Below, piece after piece: positions 10,933 through 25,519 of a stretch of 64,000 bases of DNA. The notes beneath the pieces were generated by a model that saw only the letters and a program-made list of their open reading frames with translations, was not told the origin of the DNA and did no database searches. The stretch is from Amylostereum areolatum (lineage: Eukaryota > Basidiomycota > Agaricomycetes > Russulales > Stereaceae). The number at the start of each line of letters is the position of its first letter. The first letter of the stretch is position 1. The position numbers and the translations under genes are program-made. The stretch spans positions 357,163 to 421,162 of the forward strand of contig SAXG01000009.1 of assembly GCA_012932865.1 (NCBI GenBank), written 5' to 3'.

Positions 10933-11496
10933 AAATGAGGATCATTTGTACACATGTCTTTTCACTATTTTCGTAGATTACGCTGTACACCTGTACACTT
11001 ATAATGTTGTATGCAAAAGAGCAACGGTGCTGAAGCGATCCGCTGCGAAACGTCCGGGTAGCTTGAGTGAGCACTTCAAGGTTCGAGCTTCAAGCTTCAA
11101 GCTTCAAGCTTCAAGGTCCGGAAGGCGGGGAAGGCTCGGAGTGTCACTGGCACGAGAAGTCTGTGGTAGTTGCACAGAACTCTCAACTGCTGAAACTTGG
11201 ATAGGCAAATTACTCTGTGATAAGTTAACAGTAACGACCCCGGCTTTTTTAGGTTCACTATAAAGCTAATCCACGACAGCATACACCCACACAGATGACC
11301 GAACATAACCATGATATAAGGAGCGCTCGCTGACCAACACAACCATCACACCGTTCCTCTTGAAATCCTGTGACGGCAGAGAAAGCTTGCCGTCATGCCG
11401 TCATGCGAACTGGTCTACCGATTCGTGGGATGGTACGGGTGGAAGGGGGTGACTTCCAAATTGGATGTAGTCTTCGTGTGCGCGCTACGGAGGTCG
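10933..11496. other. Convergent intergenic region
   Basis: No gene seen between the stop of the gene at 10060 (+) and the stop of the 7-TM gene (-). It contains a heptamer tandem at 11087-11114. Confidence 0.5.
11087..11114. repeat. Four tandem copies of heptamer GCTTCAA
   Basis: Perfect 7-bp tandem. Its reverse complement, TTGAAGC, differs from the heptamer at 7873 (TTGAACG) only in its last two bases. It sits about 155 bp after the stop codon of the preceding gene. Confidence 0.9.
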
Positions 11497-12931
11497 TCAG
11501 AACCGTGATACAGCTGAATCGCGTTGGCAATTCGGACTCACTGCGTCGTCCAGGCTGGATTTACCCCCGCGCGTGACCAATTCGTGCTCATAGTGCGACG
11601 GTTGAGATTCCACGCCGGTATCCAGGTTTGGGTCGTTCAGCCGGGGCATCGTCCACCGTCGGGGGGGACGGGGAAGAGAACCTTTGTGGGGCGTCCCGGA
11701 GTGCTGCGATCCCGATGACTTCAGCCCTGCCCGAACAATGATCATCGTCGGGGCGATGGCCTGTGCATCACAGTCAGCATTTGGATCAGATCATGGGCGC
11801 AAAGAAAATCACGCACGCTAATCTGCCCGAGCCCCGCGACGAACAGCCCGCCCACGGTCGTCGTTGAGAAGCCTATCAAGAACGCGCTGCTGGCGGTGTA
11901 CCAAGCGCCGGATTCGACAAGGATCCAGAGGACGTTGCCGGTGCCGCCTCGTAAACCCTGATGAGAGGAAGTGTAGACTTTGTAGGCGATGAGGAGCGTC
12001 GCGGCAAGCTGCGTGGCGATTGAGATCGACCACGAGGCGAGCAGCCAGTCGTGAACGCGCGGCTCGAAGACGGAGCCTGTGGAGCCAAGCGAGGGGAGAT
12101 TTCCGAGGGCGACGTATCCGGTAGCTGGGAAAGGCGTTGACACACATTGTGGGCATGAACCTGGACCGATGCTCACCTCCGGTCACCGTGCAGAGAACAA
12201 CCTAGAGATGGGTGAGAGGCAAGTCTTCGCAGACAAACGAAGGACTGACGAATGGAATGGTGAGCCAAAGATTACGGTGCCATATCACATAAAGACGCCA
12301 AATCTGGGACCCCCGTCAGTAAAGGCGGCAACATCGGCAGAGCCGTGTATTCTCACAAGGATCGCGTCGCCGATGAGGCTCTGGAGTCGCACCGTCGCAT
12401 CAGCATCGACCTTTTCGATATAACAATAAAATGCACATTTGTGATGTAGAGCACCTCCTGCGCGACGTGCTCGGGGGTCGAGTTGTTGATGAAATATGCG
12501 ATTGTACCGGTGGGGGTGCGTCCATGTGTGACGAAACCTTGGTACAGCTGGTAGAAGCAAGTGATTACATGCCCCGTGGACAGGGAAAACTGAGCGATGG
12601 CAGCGGCAAGCAACACCCTGGCGCCAGAGAATGCTCTATCAGTTGTCCCGAGTATCGTGGGACCAGCATACGCACAAGTTTGGGCCTTTCATCCCCTTGA
12701 CGTATAGAACCCGAAGACAGAGAACGAACACGCCCATGCTTTCAAGCCGATATGAGTGTGAGAATGCAGTAAAGCCGTAAAACACACTGACTTGATACCT
12801 GTCCAGCCAAACGACCACACGATTAAACAAAAGTTGCACTGGACATGGCATACACACATACCGTACAGCGGCCCCACAAGCCAAAACGCGATGAGAGTGC
12901 TCAGATCCCACGTAAAATGCTCGAAGGCCAT
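11497..12931 (-). CDS. Seven-transmembrane protein of an Agaricomycete-expanded family
   Basis: Predicted integral membrane protein of a large, functionally uncharacterised basidiomycete family. It starts MAFEHFTWDLSTLIAFWLVG (first helix). Recognisable later pieces are VLLAAAIAQFSLSTGHVITC, a periplasm-side loop with an NNST glycosylation site, LIGDAILIWRLYVIWHRNLW (one splice join, very typical of this family), LASWSISIATQLAATLLIAY, VLWILVESGAWYTASSAFL and, after the last intron, AIAPTMIIVRAGLK followed by a hydrophilic tail of about 70 residues ending in a TGA at 11497. Exons between the first and second helices (about 12660-12850) are not resolved, and one family helix may be missing or altered by indels there. 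A receptor or transporter role is only guesswork. Confidence 0.65.
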
Positions 12932-14127
12932 ATCGATCGAGATCGGACGAAGAGGGGAGAAAAAGGCGCTCTCGTCAGAACGGTGCTGAGACTTTATAGC
13001 CTGTGTTACGTAGCATTTCCGTAGCAGCAACACTTGGGAAAGCGCCTTGGTGCACGGCGGTAGCCTGAGATAGGAACAGTCATGTAAGTACAGCATTCAA
13101 ATCAGGCCCCCACTAAGTACTGAGGGTCCATTCAGATTGGATGAAACACATACCGGAGGACTGACGAATGGCATATTGAAGTCGGTCACCCACTGCACGT
13201 TAGCTGATAGCATCTGATTTGCCCCCTCTTACCCGACAGATGGAGCTTCATTCGAAGATGGATAAGAACGACAACCCAAACGCGTGAACGCCCGTCCTTC
13301 TTCATATAGTGACCGGCGCTCTAGTTAATAGTAGCTGCCCTGGCGGAGGTGAGTAACGATCTAGCAGCGACCGTTGACCAATCGTTTTGGTCCCCCCTGA
13401 AGCATCCAAAATGACAAGGTGGGGCTATGTCTGTCCCAAACCTCCTCGAGGAAAGCATCGATGGGCGCAAGATGGGCGCATTGATTATGTCAAGTTCCGA
13501 AACGTCTGGGAAGAGACGCTGATGCGTGGCTGAGACATGCGACTGGAGAAAAAAGATTCGAGTGAGCGAATGAGGTGCACGATGGGTGCGACAGGCAACA
13601 GGAGGCAGGACTCACAGTGGGAAGTAGATCGCAGAAAGAACAAAAGTGGCACCGAGGACTTCGGGCTGGCCATTACCAAGGATGGGAACGCTATACCAAA
13701 AACGACAAACCATGTTGCGAAACTAACGATAATAATTTCAACCTATGAAACAAGACACAAGGGGGGGGTAGATGCGCGAAGTTGAAGGTCATAAACATAT
13801 CGTTAATCGTGACGAGATCGTGAGCAAGGTGCGGTGGAGTAGGTAAGGAAAGAAGAGATAGAGCACAAGGGAGATAGAGCGGAGCGGATATGGTGGAAGG
13901 AGATTTCGCAGCGGGGTGGATGAAGAGAGGGGGTAAGGCGGTCGTAAACGGCGAGAACGGAAGGAGAGAGATAAAGAGGATGAGCCAGCCCAGGAGTGAA
14001 GAGACAAACGCGTAAGCAAACACACTCTAGGTCTATAGCTAATGACAACAGACCGTCCACTAGTCAAATCCAATCTCGTCCACAAAAACCAAGAAGTCCA
14101 AGAAGATCGGAGCTCGTATAGTACTCC
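12932..14127. other. 1.2 kb intergenic region
   Basis: It lies between the start of the 7-TM gene and the stop of the next minus-strand gene. Around 13790-14020 the plus strand is purine-rich (GGAGG/GAGATAG), so the minus strand has hydrophobic open frames. These lack family resemblance and I do not call them. The rest shows nothing recognisable. Confidence 0.4.
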
Positions 14128-17100
14128 TCACGCATAGCTGGCGTACTCTGAATCCCCATTCCGACGCTGCATTGCACGAAGGTGGTCCGGGCTGCCCCAG
14201 CTACCGCCCCATCCTGCACTCGAACTGTCATCCTCCGTCTGCGGGTCGAGCCCCGCGGTCGACGGGACATGAGGGAAGCGCAAGACTTCCCCAGTGATAG
14301 GGTCCGTGAGTGAAGTATGCGTCGTGACGCTTGAACGAGTCTGATCCGTTTGCGTCGTGGACGTGGACGTGACGGTGGTGCTGGGCACGGCCACAATGCG
14401 GACGGTCGCGCGGGGAGCTGGAGCGGGGGCAGGGGTCGGTTCGGGACTCGGGGCAGGAGCAGGGGACTCTCTTGTCACGAATACGGGCAGCGTGGTCGCT
14501 ACCGGCGCATGTCCAACGGCGGAAAGGGCCGGAGACATCGCATTCCTGCGACGGCCGTCAGAGGTGATGGAATTGATGTGGGATGCGCCGCTGCTTCCGG
14601 AATGGTCTTGGGAATGGGATGGGTGCCGCGAGGATCCTGAACCGTAAGTGGACGACGGGCCCGAGCTCGACCCTTGCCGATGTCCGAACGGGCTCAGGCG
14701 AGAATGCAACGACGCTTGTTCCGAAGGCAAATGAACGTTTTCGCGCGACGCTACAAGCACGGGCGGAGGCTGAAGAATATGTCAGACCCTCCAAACCTCA
14801 GAACGTGAACAGTAAGCGACTTACAGCACCGAACGTAGTCCGTCTTTCGGGGTCCGGACCAGATCTACGCATCATGTTCCAACTTTCCCCTGCGGCCGGC
14901 GGAGCGTCCTCGAGAATGTCGATGTTGATCCCTGCACTACCAGACGACCTGGAGACCGAACCCGCGGAGTTGCGCCACGCCTCAGGATCAGGCATGACCA
15001 ACCCGGGAGGGATAGTTGGACGAGTATACGCTGTTGCCGTTGAAGCCGTAGCAAAGGGCGAAGCGGGACGAGGAATTGGCAGATCGAGGATATCGACTGG
15101 TTCGTTGGCGGTCAACGCTTGAGGTGGTGGCTGAATAGGGTGAGGAGTATAGGCTGGTGGTGCGTGATCCTGGGGAGGGACGGTGACATTGGACAGGGGA
15201 GAAGGACCGTGGCCAGTCGAAGCAGTGCCCGTTTTGTCTACAGGTGTGTTCGGTCGCGATGAGGCGTCGAAGAAGACGGTGTTGCCGGAGGCGGCACTCT
15301 TTGCGCTTACAGTGGACAAGGGGCGGGGATCCACATAGCCCATCTCAGCGCGTTGACTGATCCGGGGGGACCGGGCTGCTTCGAGGTCGTCGTCACTGAA
15401 AGCCCGGCTGGAAAACGAGGTAGGACGGGAGCGGAGGTCTGCGCGCGAACCACGGCGCGAACTTGGCGGAGGAGTGCGGTTGAACCAGCTTTGACGACCT
15501 AGGTTGCCGAAGCTGCTCAGCCCGACGGCACGAGCCCATCGGCTGGCCAGGGACTCGTGCGGTTCTTCGTCGTCGCTGGTGGAGACAGTATGGACCGGGG
15601 CGTTGAAATCCTCCATGCGGACTCGTCGTGCGGTCTGTACAGTGGCGCGCTCGGGCTCGTTCCCAGGAGTCATAGAACGTTCTGTGTGTATGGACAGACT
15701 CGAAGGCTTGCGAGGTGCTTGACGGGGAGAACCCACTCCATCGAGGTCGATGAGACGGGGAGGAAGTAGAGGTGCGTCAACTTCGAAGTCGGCTTCGTCG
15801 GCACCGGGACTACCAGGACTTTGAGGACTCCTTGGGCTTCGAGGACTGGTGGGAGGGTCGGCATACATGCGAACCAGAACATCGCGGGGAATAATGTGAC
15901 GAATCTTGGCGAGGGGATTGTGTTGCTCCGTTCCGGACGTTGCCGCTCTCCTGCGCTGGCATATTCGGTCCCGGAGCTGCTCTTCTCACTGGCCAACGGA
16001 AGAGGTGGTTCAGAAGAGGCCGGATGACTGGAGCCGACGAGGCGTGCGCTAGAATCGGCCTCCTTCATGCCGTCGGTCGCGCTCACGCTGCGTCGAAGGA
16101 AGGTGTCGTGTTCTTCGCCGCTTCCGCGCGGGGAACCTTCGCCAGGATTGCGGAGATCAGAAGGCGACGTTAGCTGCTCGTCGCCGTCGACCATCTCCCA
16201 CATCCATAGAGGGGTGTCTCGGCGGGGTCGGAAGATGTGGCGAGGGCCTTGCTTGCGGCGGCGGCGAATGCAGAGGATCAAGCAAAGTATGACTAGCATC
16301 GCGCCTATGACTGATCCAAGAATAGGTGCGACGATGTGGGCGACGACGTTGTCTTTGCCATGGGAAGACGACTGGGAAGAAGGTAGGGTGCAAGCGCGGT
16401 GGACGATGACGTCAATGATATAGGAAGGCGAGAGGGATGACGAGGATGAGGGAGATAGGGAAGACGGAGATAGGGAGGAAGGGATTATGGAGATAGAAGG
16501 TGTCGCAGTGGTAGAAGGTGTCGCAGTGGTAGTGGGAGATGTTGACGCAAGCGGGGTTGTAGCAGAAGGACTGGATGTCTGGGGCGCAGGCGAAGTGAGT
16601 CCGCCGTAAACCCAGGACCCATCGGTCCCGAGAGGTATCTGAGGAATAACGAGGTTAGGCGTAAATCATGTTCGCGGACAGAAGATGGCAAGTCGAAAAC
16701 GGGTTCGCGGGCTGTTATCAATTGCAGGTAGAGAAGAAGCCAATACGTCCGTGGTTCCTCAAGGAAGGAAAGCCCGCCAGGCGTACCCGTCGTCGGCGGT
16801 TTGGGAACTCTCGCAGAAATATGATGCCCACCCTCCGACGCTCAAGGTCATGCCACCCAAACCCAGTCCCCGACGATCATTGAACTGCCCTCCCGGCCAC
16901 CAAATATCTCCGAGTCCATTCAACAGAACGAGATACATACCTGATGGGCCGTAGTACGTGAGTGGTAGGTTCAGGACAGTTGAAACGGTTGCAGTCGGTG
17001 CGCCGTTGGAGTCGGTGAGAACGGTGACGGACACAGAGAGCCAGGGAGGATACACTTGGGTGGGCGCGGCCATCCTTCGTACGAGTTCAGGGTAGAGGGT

Positions 17101-17342
17101 GCGGTAAACGCAAGGCTGTTGTGTGAAGAAAAGAACGTGGGCGTCACTGTACAATCAAACTTTGTCAATGCCATGCGAGATAAGGTGCACATGGAAGAGC
17201 GCTCACGTATATTCGTGGTAGGAAGGAGCTCGTTAGATCTCGTGTGCGGATGGGAGGGAGGCAGGGCTGGTAAACAGCGTCGGAGAGGAGGAGAGGAGGA
17301 GGAAGGAGGAAGAAGTACGAAGCTGCGAACCGAGTCGAACAT
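14128..17342 (-). CDS. Single-pass membrane protein with Ser/Thr-rich ectodomain and long cytoplasmic tail
   Basis: Not a named family. Read 5' to 3' on the minus strand, an extracellular part carries DAHVLFFTQQPCVYRTLYPE, WLSVSVTVLTDSNGAPTATV and YLVLLNGLGDIWWPGG, followed by GSWVYGGLTSPAPQTSS and a Ser/Thr/Pro mucin-like stalk. A transmembrane helix follows (IGAMLVILCLILCI) with the positive stop-transfer sequence RRRRKQGPR. The cytoplasmic tail of roughly 550 residues is disordered, with Ser/Pro repeats (SPRSPRSPQSPGSPG) and an acidic/Arg mix. The tail has an intron near 14770-14830 and ends GDSEYASYA. The topology resembles fungal wall-stress-sensor-like receptors, but no sensor domain is recognised. 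The first exon is uncertain: an ATG at 17342 is available, but its frame does not join the ectodomain frame directly. Confidence 0.6.
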
Positions 17343-17770
17343 CGGCTAGCTCGCATTACGTAATTCAAAAAGTCCAACCACCTTTGGAATTCTGGAAGAC
17401 AACAATGCTCACGGCCTCCTTTGGCTCTCTCCCGTGAATCTTTCTCGCATTTATTTCCATCCACGCGCCGCATATATTTGTCTACAGGGAGTTTGCGAGA
17501 CGCGAAGATCCATACCGACTTGACCGCGACGCGTTATTAGGACGCGGGCCACGTGATGGGAATTGTGCGCGCTCATGTGCACCTCAAGACAGAATCCAGA
17601 GCTCCAGCGAGCGAATTAAATAATTACACACGCTCTTCATGAACTTATACGAATACACATTTCAGTGATACCAAAGCTTACCAAAAACACAGTACAATTC
17701 AATGCTTGATTCTACGTTGTTGGACAACCGTACGGCGTATCATGCGCCAAAACAGACCAAAACCTGCCTT
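17343..17770. other. Intergenic region between membrane protein and AA9 gene
   Basis: It holds the upstream region of the membrane-protein gene and the 3' UTR of the AA9 gene. It is AT-richer than its surroundings; nothing else is seen. Confidence 0.45.
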
Positions 17771-18930
17771 TCACCCGCTCCAAACGGCCGGACCCGCTGT
17801 ATGTGGCAGGATAAAGTCTTGAGCTTGAGCACCAGATAGACAAAAGACGCCAATGACGAGATCGACTCACGCGCTTGGTAACCCGTGTAGTTCGCCGGCA
17901 AGTCGTAAATATTCTGTCATAGAGACGTCATGAGTCGCGTCTCTTCTCGCAGTGGCCGCAGCGAATAGGCTTACGATGAGAATTCCAGGTTCGTACCCGG
18001 TATAAGACGCCAGGGATCGCGACGGTGGGGCTGGGCTTGCCACTACCTCCCCCAACGATGTTCACTTGCGCACAGCCGATGTAGAACTGCATATGCATCC
18101 ACCGATCAGTGTGAGCGCGCGACCCTGCGAGGGAGAGGGGAAGGAGCGTCACCTGTGCGCCTTGATACGCCTCGGCGACGTGCAACTGCGATCTGCTCGA
18201 CGCGGAGAAGGTACTGTCCATTGGGAAGGCTGGCCGGGACGCTGAAGTTGACTGACTGAATGTCTGTCGCGCCGTACCTTCGTCAACATCTCAGGCCGAA
18301 CGCGACCGAGCACGGCGAGGACGTACTTTCGGAATCGAACACCAAGCCCGTGCTGGGCGAGAAGGTCGGGGGCCACTCCCAGATCTTGAACCAGGTGCTC
18401 CCCGTGCCGGCCTCGGAAGAGTTGGCCGCGGGGCTCGCGGGCGTCATGTACGCAGAGAAGTACTGCATCACATTCAACACAGCCCACAGATCAGCTTCGA
18501 CGAAAGTATAGATCGACCGAAAGTCAACCTACGCCTGGATGGCCCATCACGGCATCGGCGACGAAACCCACGTTGGAACCAGCGGTAACGGTCGCCGTGC
18601 CCGTCTCGCCTGGCGTGGCGTCCATGTCGAGCTCGTAGCAGCGGAACTCGGGGTCGTCCACGTCCGTTATCTGGAGGCGACGGCTGAGCGAGGCATCGAA
18701 CGGAACGAGAATGCAGACCACAACGTACTGGGCCGTTGGTATAGTGGTTGGCGGTGATGCGGACGTACTCCCAGTCCGCCGAAACCGCGCCGTCGTTCAC
18801 GAAGTCCGGAAATGTATCTGCGACCATGAGCGATACAAACCGACGGACAGACCGGCAGATTTGGCTTACAGTGAGCCTTGACCGCGCACAAGGCGGTGAA
18901 GAAAAGCACAGGGGACAAGAGGAGCATCAT
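17771..18930 (-). CDS. AA9 lytic polysaccharide monooxygenase (formerly GH61)
   Basis: Secreted copper enzyme that cleaves cellulose or hemicellulose oxidatively. Exon 1 (18870-18930) encodes a signal peptide (MMLLLSPVLFFTALCAVKA). Cleavage exposes the copper-ligand His as HYTFPDF across the first intron (18818-18869). Later pieces are SADWEYVRITANHYTNGP (18729-18817), EFRCYELDMDATPGE and GFVADAVMGHPG with the second ligand His (18533-18670), YFSAYMTPASP, STWFKIWEWPP, QFYIGCAQVNIVGGG with the axial Tyr, YTGYEPGILI, NIYDLPANYTGYQA, and a 26-nt last exon (17771-17796) ending PGPAVWSG. Two single extra bases, near 18185 and 18004, break the frame before HVAEAYQGAQ and YTGYEPG. All active-site residues are otherwise present. 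I favour sequence error over pseudogene. No carbohydrate-binding module is attached. Confidence 0.9.
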
Positions 18931-19521
18931 CGCGTCCCAGTCGTCGAGAGGTGGACTTGGGGGCTGGTATCGTCACCGCACGCCTTGCGGTCCTTTTATA
19001 TCCTGGAGCACAACGCGATCAGCGCGCTCCTCGCTCGAACCGCGCGGAAAAACGTCCGACCACATGAGTGGGCAAGAGAGAAAGCAGAAGGCGATGGCGT
19101 CTGCGGGCCGCCAGCCGTTGCATAGAACATGGCATACGGCGTGCTCCTCGGATCTGACTGTCGAGCAAGGTTGGGCTTTTTAGACGGTGGGACAAGTCCT
19201 ACCTCCAAGGGGCATCGTCAGGTCTCTGCAACCTCGGATGCTACGGTGATATGTCGCGTAGGATTGGAGCTCAGGGCTCATAATCCCAGAGATTATCCTG
19301 CGATGTGACGTAGATACATGGGTCGGAGATCACCCTACGGCTGGACCATGTAGTAGGGCGCGAGCATTCGTCGCTACGTATAATTCTCGACAAGTTTGTT
19401 ATGATACAACACAGTAGATCCTTCTTTATTCCATGCAACCTACACTCAATATGTGAGGGAGACCCTTGCCACGAAAGTAAGACATATGCTTACTATACTA
19501 TATCGTATTCACGCCAGCACT
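18931..19521. other. Upstream region of AA9 and 3' region of the PLP gene
   Basis: No gene seen. It should contain the AA9 promoter and the 3' UTR of the aminotransferase-fold gene. I could not identify a clear carbon-catabolite or cellulose-response element by eye. Confidence 0.4.
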
Positions 19522-20937
19522 TCATGCAAGATCCTCGATGATCTTCTCGACCTCATCGACCGTGTTGTAATGCACGAGCGAGATACGGACGATACCGTCG
19601 GCAACATCGAGCTTGGGCTCGAGGGTTTCAATAAGGGTGTACGCGTAGAAGTGGCCGTACCGGATGCCCACCTGTTGTGAGCCACCGTCAATTCGATTTC
19701 TAGCAATAAGAAAGATGTGACAACACATACTCCGCCCTTTTTGTCAAACACCTGAACGACGTCCTTGCTCTTGATCGGGCGATCGCCAGTGACGACGAAG
19801 CTGATCGTGGGCACCCTCCCGAGCCCTGCGCCCTCCTCCCCAACGATCCTCACGCCGCGCGGCTCCTGCGAACGGAGGAACTCGAGGAGAGGCTCGACAA
19901 GTGTTTGTTCATGCTTTGCGACCGCGTCGAAGGACGATTGGAGGGTTCCTTCGGGGGTCAAGGAGAGTAGGTATGGAAGGACGCCCGTGGTGCCATACAC
20001 GACCTCGTATCCCGGGCCACCGGGCATAAGTTTGTAGGAGACTGCGTCAACGGGGAGGAAGTGGTGGGCGAGGCTCCCCAAGGAGGATTGGATAGAGGAG
20101 CCACGAGCGTAAAGAGCAGAAATGTGGGGACCGTAGACCTGATTGAAAGACTAAGACGGCAACAACAGTGAGCACAAACAAAAACAGACCTTATAGAAGG
20201 AGAAGAAGCAGTAATCGACGTCCCAATCTTGGACGTCAATGCGACGGTGGGGCGCATACGCGACGCAGTCTACGGAAAACTCGACCTTGCGCGCTCCAAG
20301 CTCCTTGGCCTTCGCACGCGCACTGGCGATGACATCCTTAACCGGAACCACGGAGCCCAGGATATTCGAGCAGGCGGTGAAGGCAACCAACCTTGTCTTC
20401 GAGGTGATGAGGGGGAGGAGATCTTGTACGTCGAGCACAACGGAGTAGGGGTTGTTCGGGTTGGAAAGGCGGGGAAGCCAGTACTTGACAGGGACGCCCT
20501 TGCGCTTGGCCAACTTCTTCCATGGGCCAGTGTTGGCTGCGAAGGATCGAGTTAGAACCAGTTGCGACGTTGTTAGAATATATGGTACCTTCGTGCTCCC
20601 CCGTCACGATAATTTCCTCCCCATCGAGCACATCGCCCTCCAGGGCCCTCGCGAGGATTTTCCGCTGCCATCGTCGAGCTCGATCCAAACGCGATCTCAT
20701 CGGGCGACGCGGCGTTGAACAACTTGGCGGCCTGCACGGACCCATCGGCGACGCGTTTCGTGCTCTCGACCGATACCGAGTAGTCTGCGCCGAGCTGCAC
20801 GTTGGTGTTGAGCAGGTAGTCGGAGATGCGATCGACGACGCCCTTGGAGCACTGGGAGCCGCCGGCGTTGTCGGCGAGATGTAACCAGAGGCAAGTGCGG
20901 GAAATTGGGCACGGGCGGTTTCGACGAAGGACGACAT
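19522..20937 (-). CDS. PLP-dependent class-V enzyme (cysteine desulfurase-like)
   Basis: Aminotransferase class V fold; PLP enzyme of the cysteine desulfurase-like/selenocysteine lyase-like subgroup. Its true substrate is unknown. It opens MSSFVETARAQFPALASGYI at 20937. Family pieces follow: ADNAGGSQCSKGVVDRISDY, NTNVQLGADYSVS, DEIAFGSSSTMAAEN, LDGEEIIVTGEHE, LITSKTRLVAFTACSNILGS, EFSVDCVAYAPHRRIDV, then DVDYCFFSFYK where the Lys should bind PLP, VYGPHISALYARGS after an intron, GTTGVLPYLLSL, and a last exon with RYGHFYAYTLIE ending KIIEDLA. The frame must shift near 20878 (one base apparently missing before ADNAGG) and near 20656 (one extra base after MAAEN). The D...H and SxYK elements are intact. 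It is divergent from the RIX7-like gene. Confidence 0.8.
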
Positions 20938-21529
20938 GATAGGACGAGTAGAGGTGGGAAACCGGTCGATAGGTTCAGAACGAAGGATGAGTTCTGTCCA
21001 GGTTGTTATCAGCACCCAGAAGATACAGCGATTGAGTCTCGCCTACACATTTCGGCCGTCGTGAATCGGACCCTTGACTTTCCCGGTCCGCCCGCGTTTG
21101 AGAGAGGTCATACGGACGATTGCATTTAGCACAGACGGTGTACACGCTTGTCCTTGTCCATCGATCTTCTAGAGGTGAATTGGTGGGAAGGGCCGTGATC
21201 CAGAGGGAGGAGCTTCGCGGGATGAATGCTCCTGATTCGGTGCCGAGGCGATCCATAAACGCGCTAATTTGTGGGCAAACACACTTTCACCATTGATCTC
21301 TCCCCGAAAAAGGCACACATGTATGCGAACACGGGCCATGGCTGTCATTTTTCGCACGACGACACTGCGCGCAGGCCTTCACGCAGATCCTCCCGTCTAC
21401 TTGGTCGCTGCCCAACGTGCTAGGTGCTATCGAGAAGAAACTGCCAATACTCATCTTTGGTGGACATGGATTCGATCTCGGTGCGTGCGCATTCTATTCC
21501 GCGCGTTTTTCTTCGCCTAACCGTCAGGT
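20938..21529. other. Divergent promoter region and unresolved RIX7 5' end
   Basis: This separates the PLP gene (-) from the RIX7-like gene (+). The first exon(s) of RIX7 may lie between about 21320 and 21530, where ATGs occur at 21319 and 21346, but I could not find a frame that joins the body of the protein. Confidence 0.35.
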
Positions 21530-24194
<2,665 letters not shown>

Positions 24195-24210
24195 TGTGAT
24201 GTGATGCGAT

Positions 24211-24280
24211 GCGGTGGCCGTCTTCGTTACGTCTATTAAATTGGTGCGGTGGCCGTCTTCGTTACGTCTATTAAATTGGT
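24211..24280. repeat. Perfect 35-bp tandem duplication
   Basis: The 35-bp unit beginning GCGGTGGCCGTCTTC and ending TTAAATTGGT occurs twice head to tail with no mismatch, 16 bp after the RIX7 stop. It is preceded by a short GTGAT/GCGAT microsatellite. Confidence 0.95.
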
Positions 24281-24569
24281 CCAAAGAGTGGCTGGTCGGC
24301 AATGTTTATATTGTCGTCTGTGAATATACTTCATGGTTGTATCTCGTCGGTTTCCCGACTCTCATCGTCGCTTGAGCCCGTACAGTAGTCTCCAATGCCG
24401 ATACGGCAAGAACATGGGGATAAGATCATAAGCCCGTCATCCACGAACAACCGTGTTTATGCATAAAGCAGATCGCCCATTCCATCTCCTCGTTATATAT
24501 AAGTCAGTGACTTTGTCATAAAACTCCGAGCACGGCCCCCAAACGCGCCTGCGAGTGACTGGACCGAAG
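24281..24569. other. Convergent intergenic region
   Basis: It lies between the RIX7 3' end (+) and the stop of the unknown gene (-). AT-rich; presumably 3' UTRs. Nothing else is seen. Confidence 0.45.
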
Positions 24570-25215
24570 TCAAACCTGCTGTGAGCCCTGCCAGTTATAC
24601 GATCCTGCATCCAGAGTGGTGGCATCGACGCGTCGTCCACCGACTCTCGCACCAGGTCGATACACATAAACGGTCTTCTCCCGTCCCGCTCCTAACTGTC
24701 CGCCTGCGTATCCTGCAGCGGCACTGGCCGTAGAGATCACGCCGCCGCGTGCGCGAGTGGGGCCGTGGGCGGATGCCGGTGTGGGGAGGAGGGAAGGGCG
24801 GGGATTCCGGCCAGGCGCCAGGAATCGACAGCTTGGATTTGACGACCATGGCGGGACGGTCGGCATTGCCATGCTGGATCTGTCCGATCGGCGGGACCGC
24901 GGTAGGACGACGCCCTGGCTGGGGCGGGTTGCACCCTGATTGCGTCGAATAAGTGGTGACCTTGGGCCGGGGCGCGTCGTGGATGTTTTTACCCGAGGTC
25001 GGAGGGATGGGTAGGCAGAAAGAGCCGAAGGAGGTGTTCGGTTGAATTTTGGGAAAGGCCGGAACACCTGAGCACTTCGGATCGACAGGGGGGAGAGTTT
25101 TGAGCCAGCGTTCGACTTTCACTCTGGACTTCTGGTTTGCATCGAGCATGGACTCCGCGCTGTATTCTAAGTCGGGTTCGTCGTCGGGGTAGAGGTTGCT
25201 GCGAAGCGCTGGCAT
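24570..25215 (-). CDS. Small hypothetical protein, Pro/Gly-rich
   Basis: Family not recognised. It starts MPALRSNLYPDDEPDLEYSA at 25215, with SRVKVERWLKTLPP and NTSFGSFCLPIPPTSG in the first half. The second half is Ala/Gly/Arg-rich (HGPTRARGGVISTASAAAGY) and ends NWQGSQQV at 24570. The two halves are in different frames. An apparent extra base near 24815 joins them better than any intron I can see. It is about 210 residues with no transmembrane segment or known motif. The acidic N-terminus with a following basic stretch suggests a nuclear or cytosolic protein, but that is weak. Confidence 0.5.
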
Positions 25216-25519
25216 TGCTGAGAGGCCGATGACAGGGGGGCAGGCTACAGGGGGCCAGGCTAGTGGCAGACTGCGACGGCAGGGATGAAGGGGTGCGGTT
25301 TATATAAGGTTATGTGACGGTGCCACCAGAAATCACGGGAACACAATGGTTTGCGTGATATAGAGAACAATGAGCGAGGCCGATGAGGCAGGCATACATG
25401 GGCCGAGTGGCGGTCCTTTGTACAGCCGTGGCCGTGTGGCACAATGGAATACAGACGAGTGGCTCGCAGGTCGATCTCATATATCCCGCTAGGGACACAC
25501 ACGAGACGAGGGGAACGCA

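Noticed and set aside
13691..14023. Hydrophobic minus-strand ORF that could be a membrane protein
   Set aside because: It comes from a purine/pyrimidine-skewed 3' region; all three minus frames look hydrophobic, none matches a family and no supporting exons are present.
14350..14647. Overlapping Gly/Arg/Ala-rich plus-strand ORFs
   Set aside because: They are shadows of the Pro/Ala/Ser-rich cytoplasmic tail of the membrane protein on the minus strand.
18720..18765. tRNA-like box A word (TTGGTATAGTGGTTGG)
   Set aside because: It is antisense to AA9 exon 2 coding sequence (HYTNGP region), with no box B or foldable cloverleaf at the right distance.
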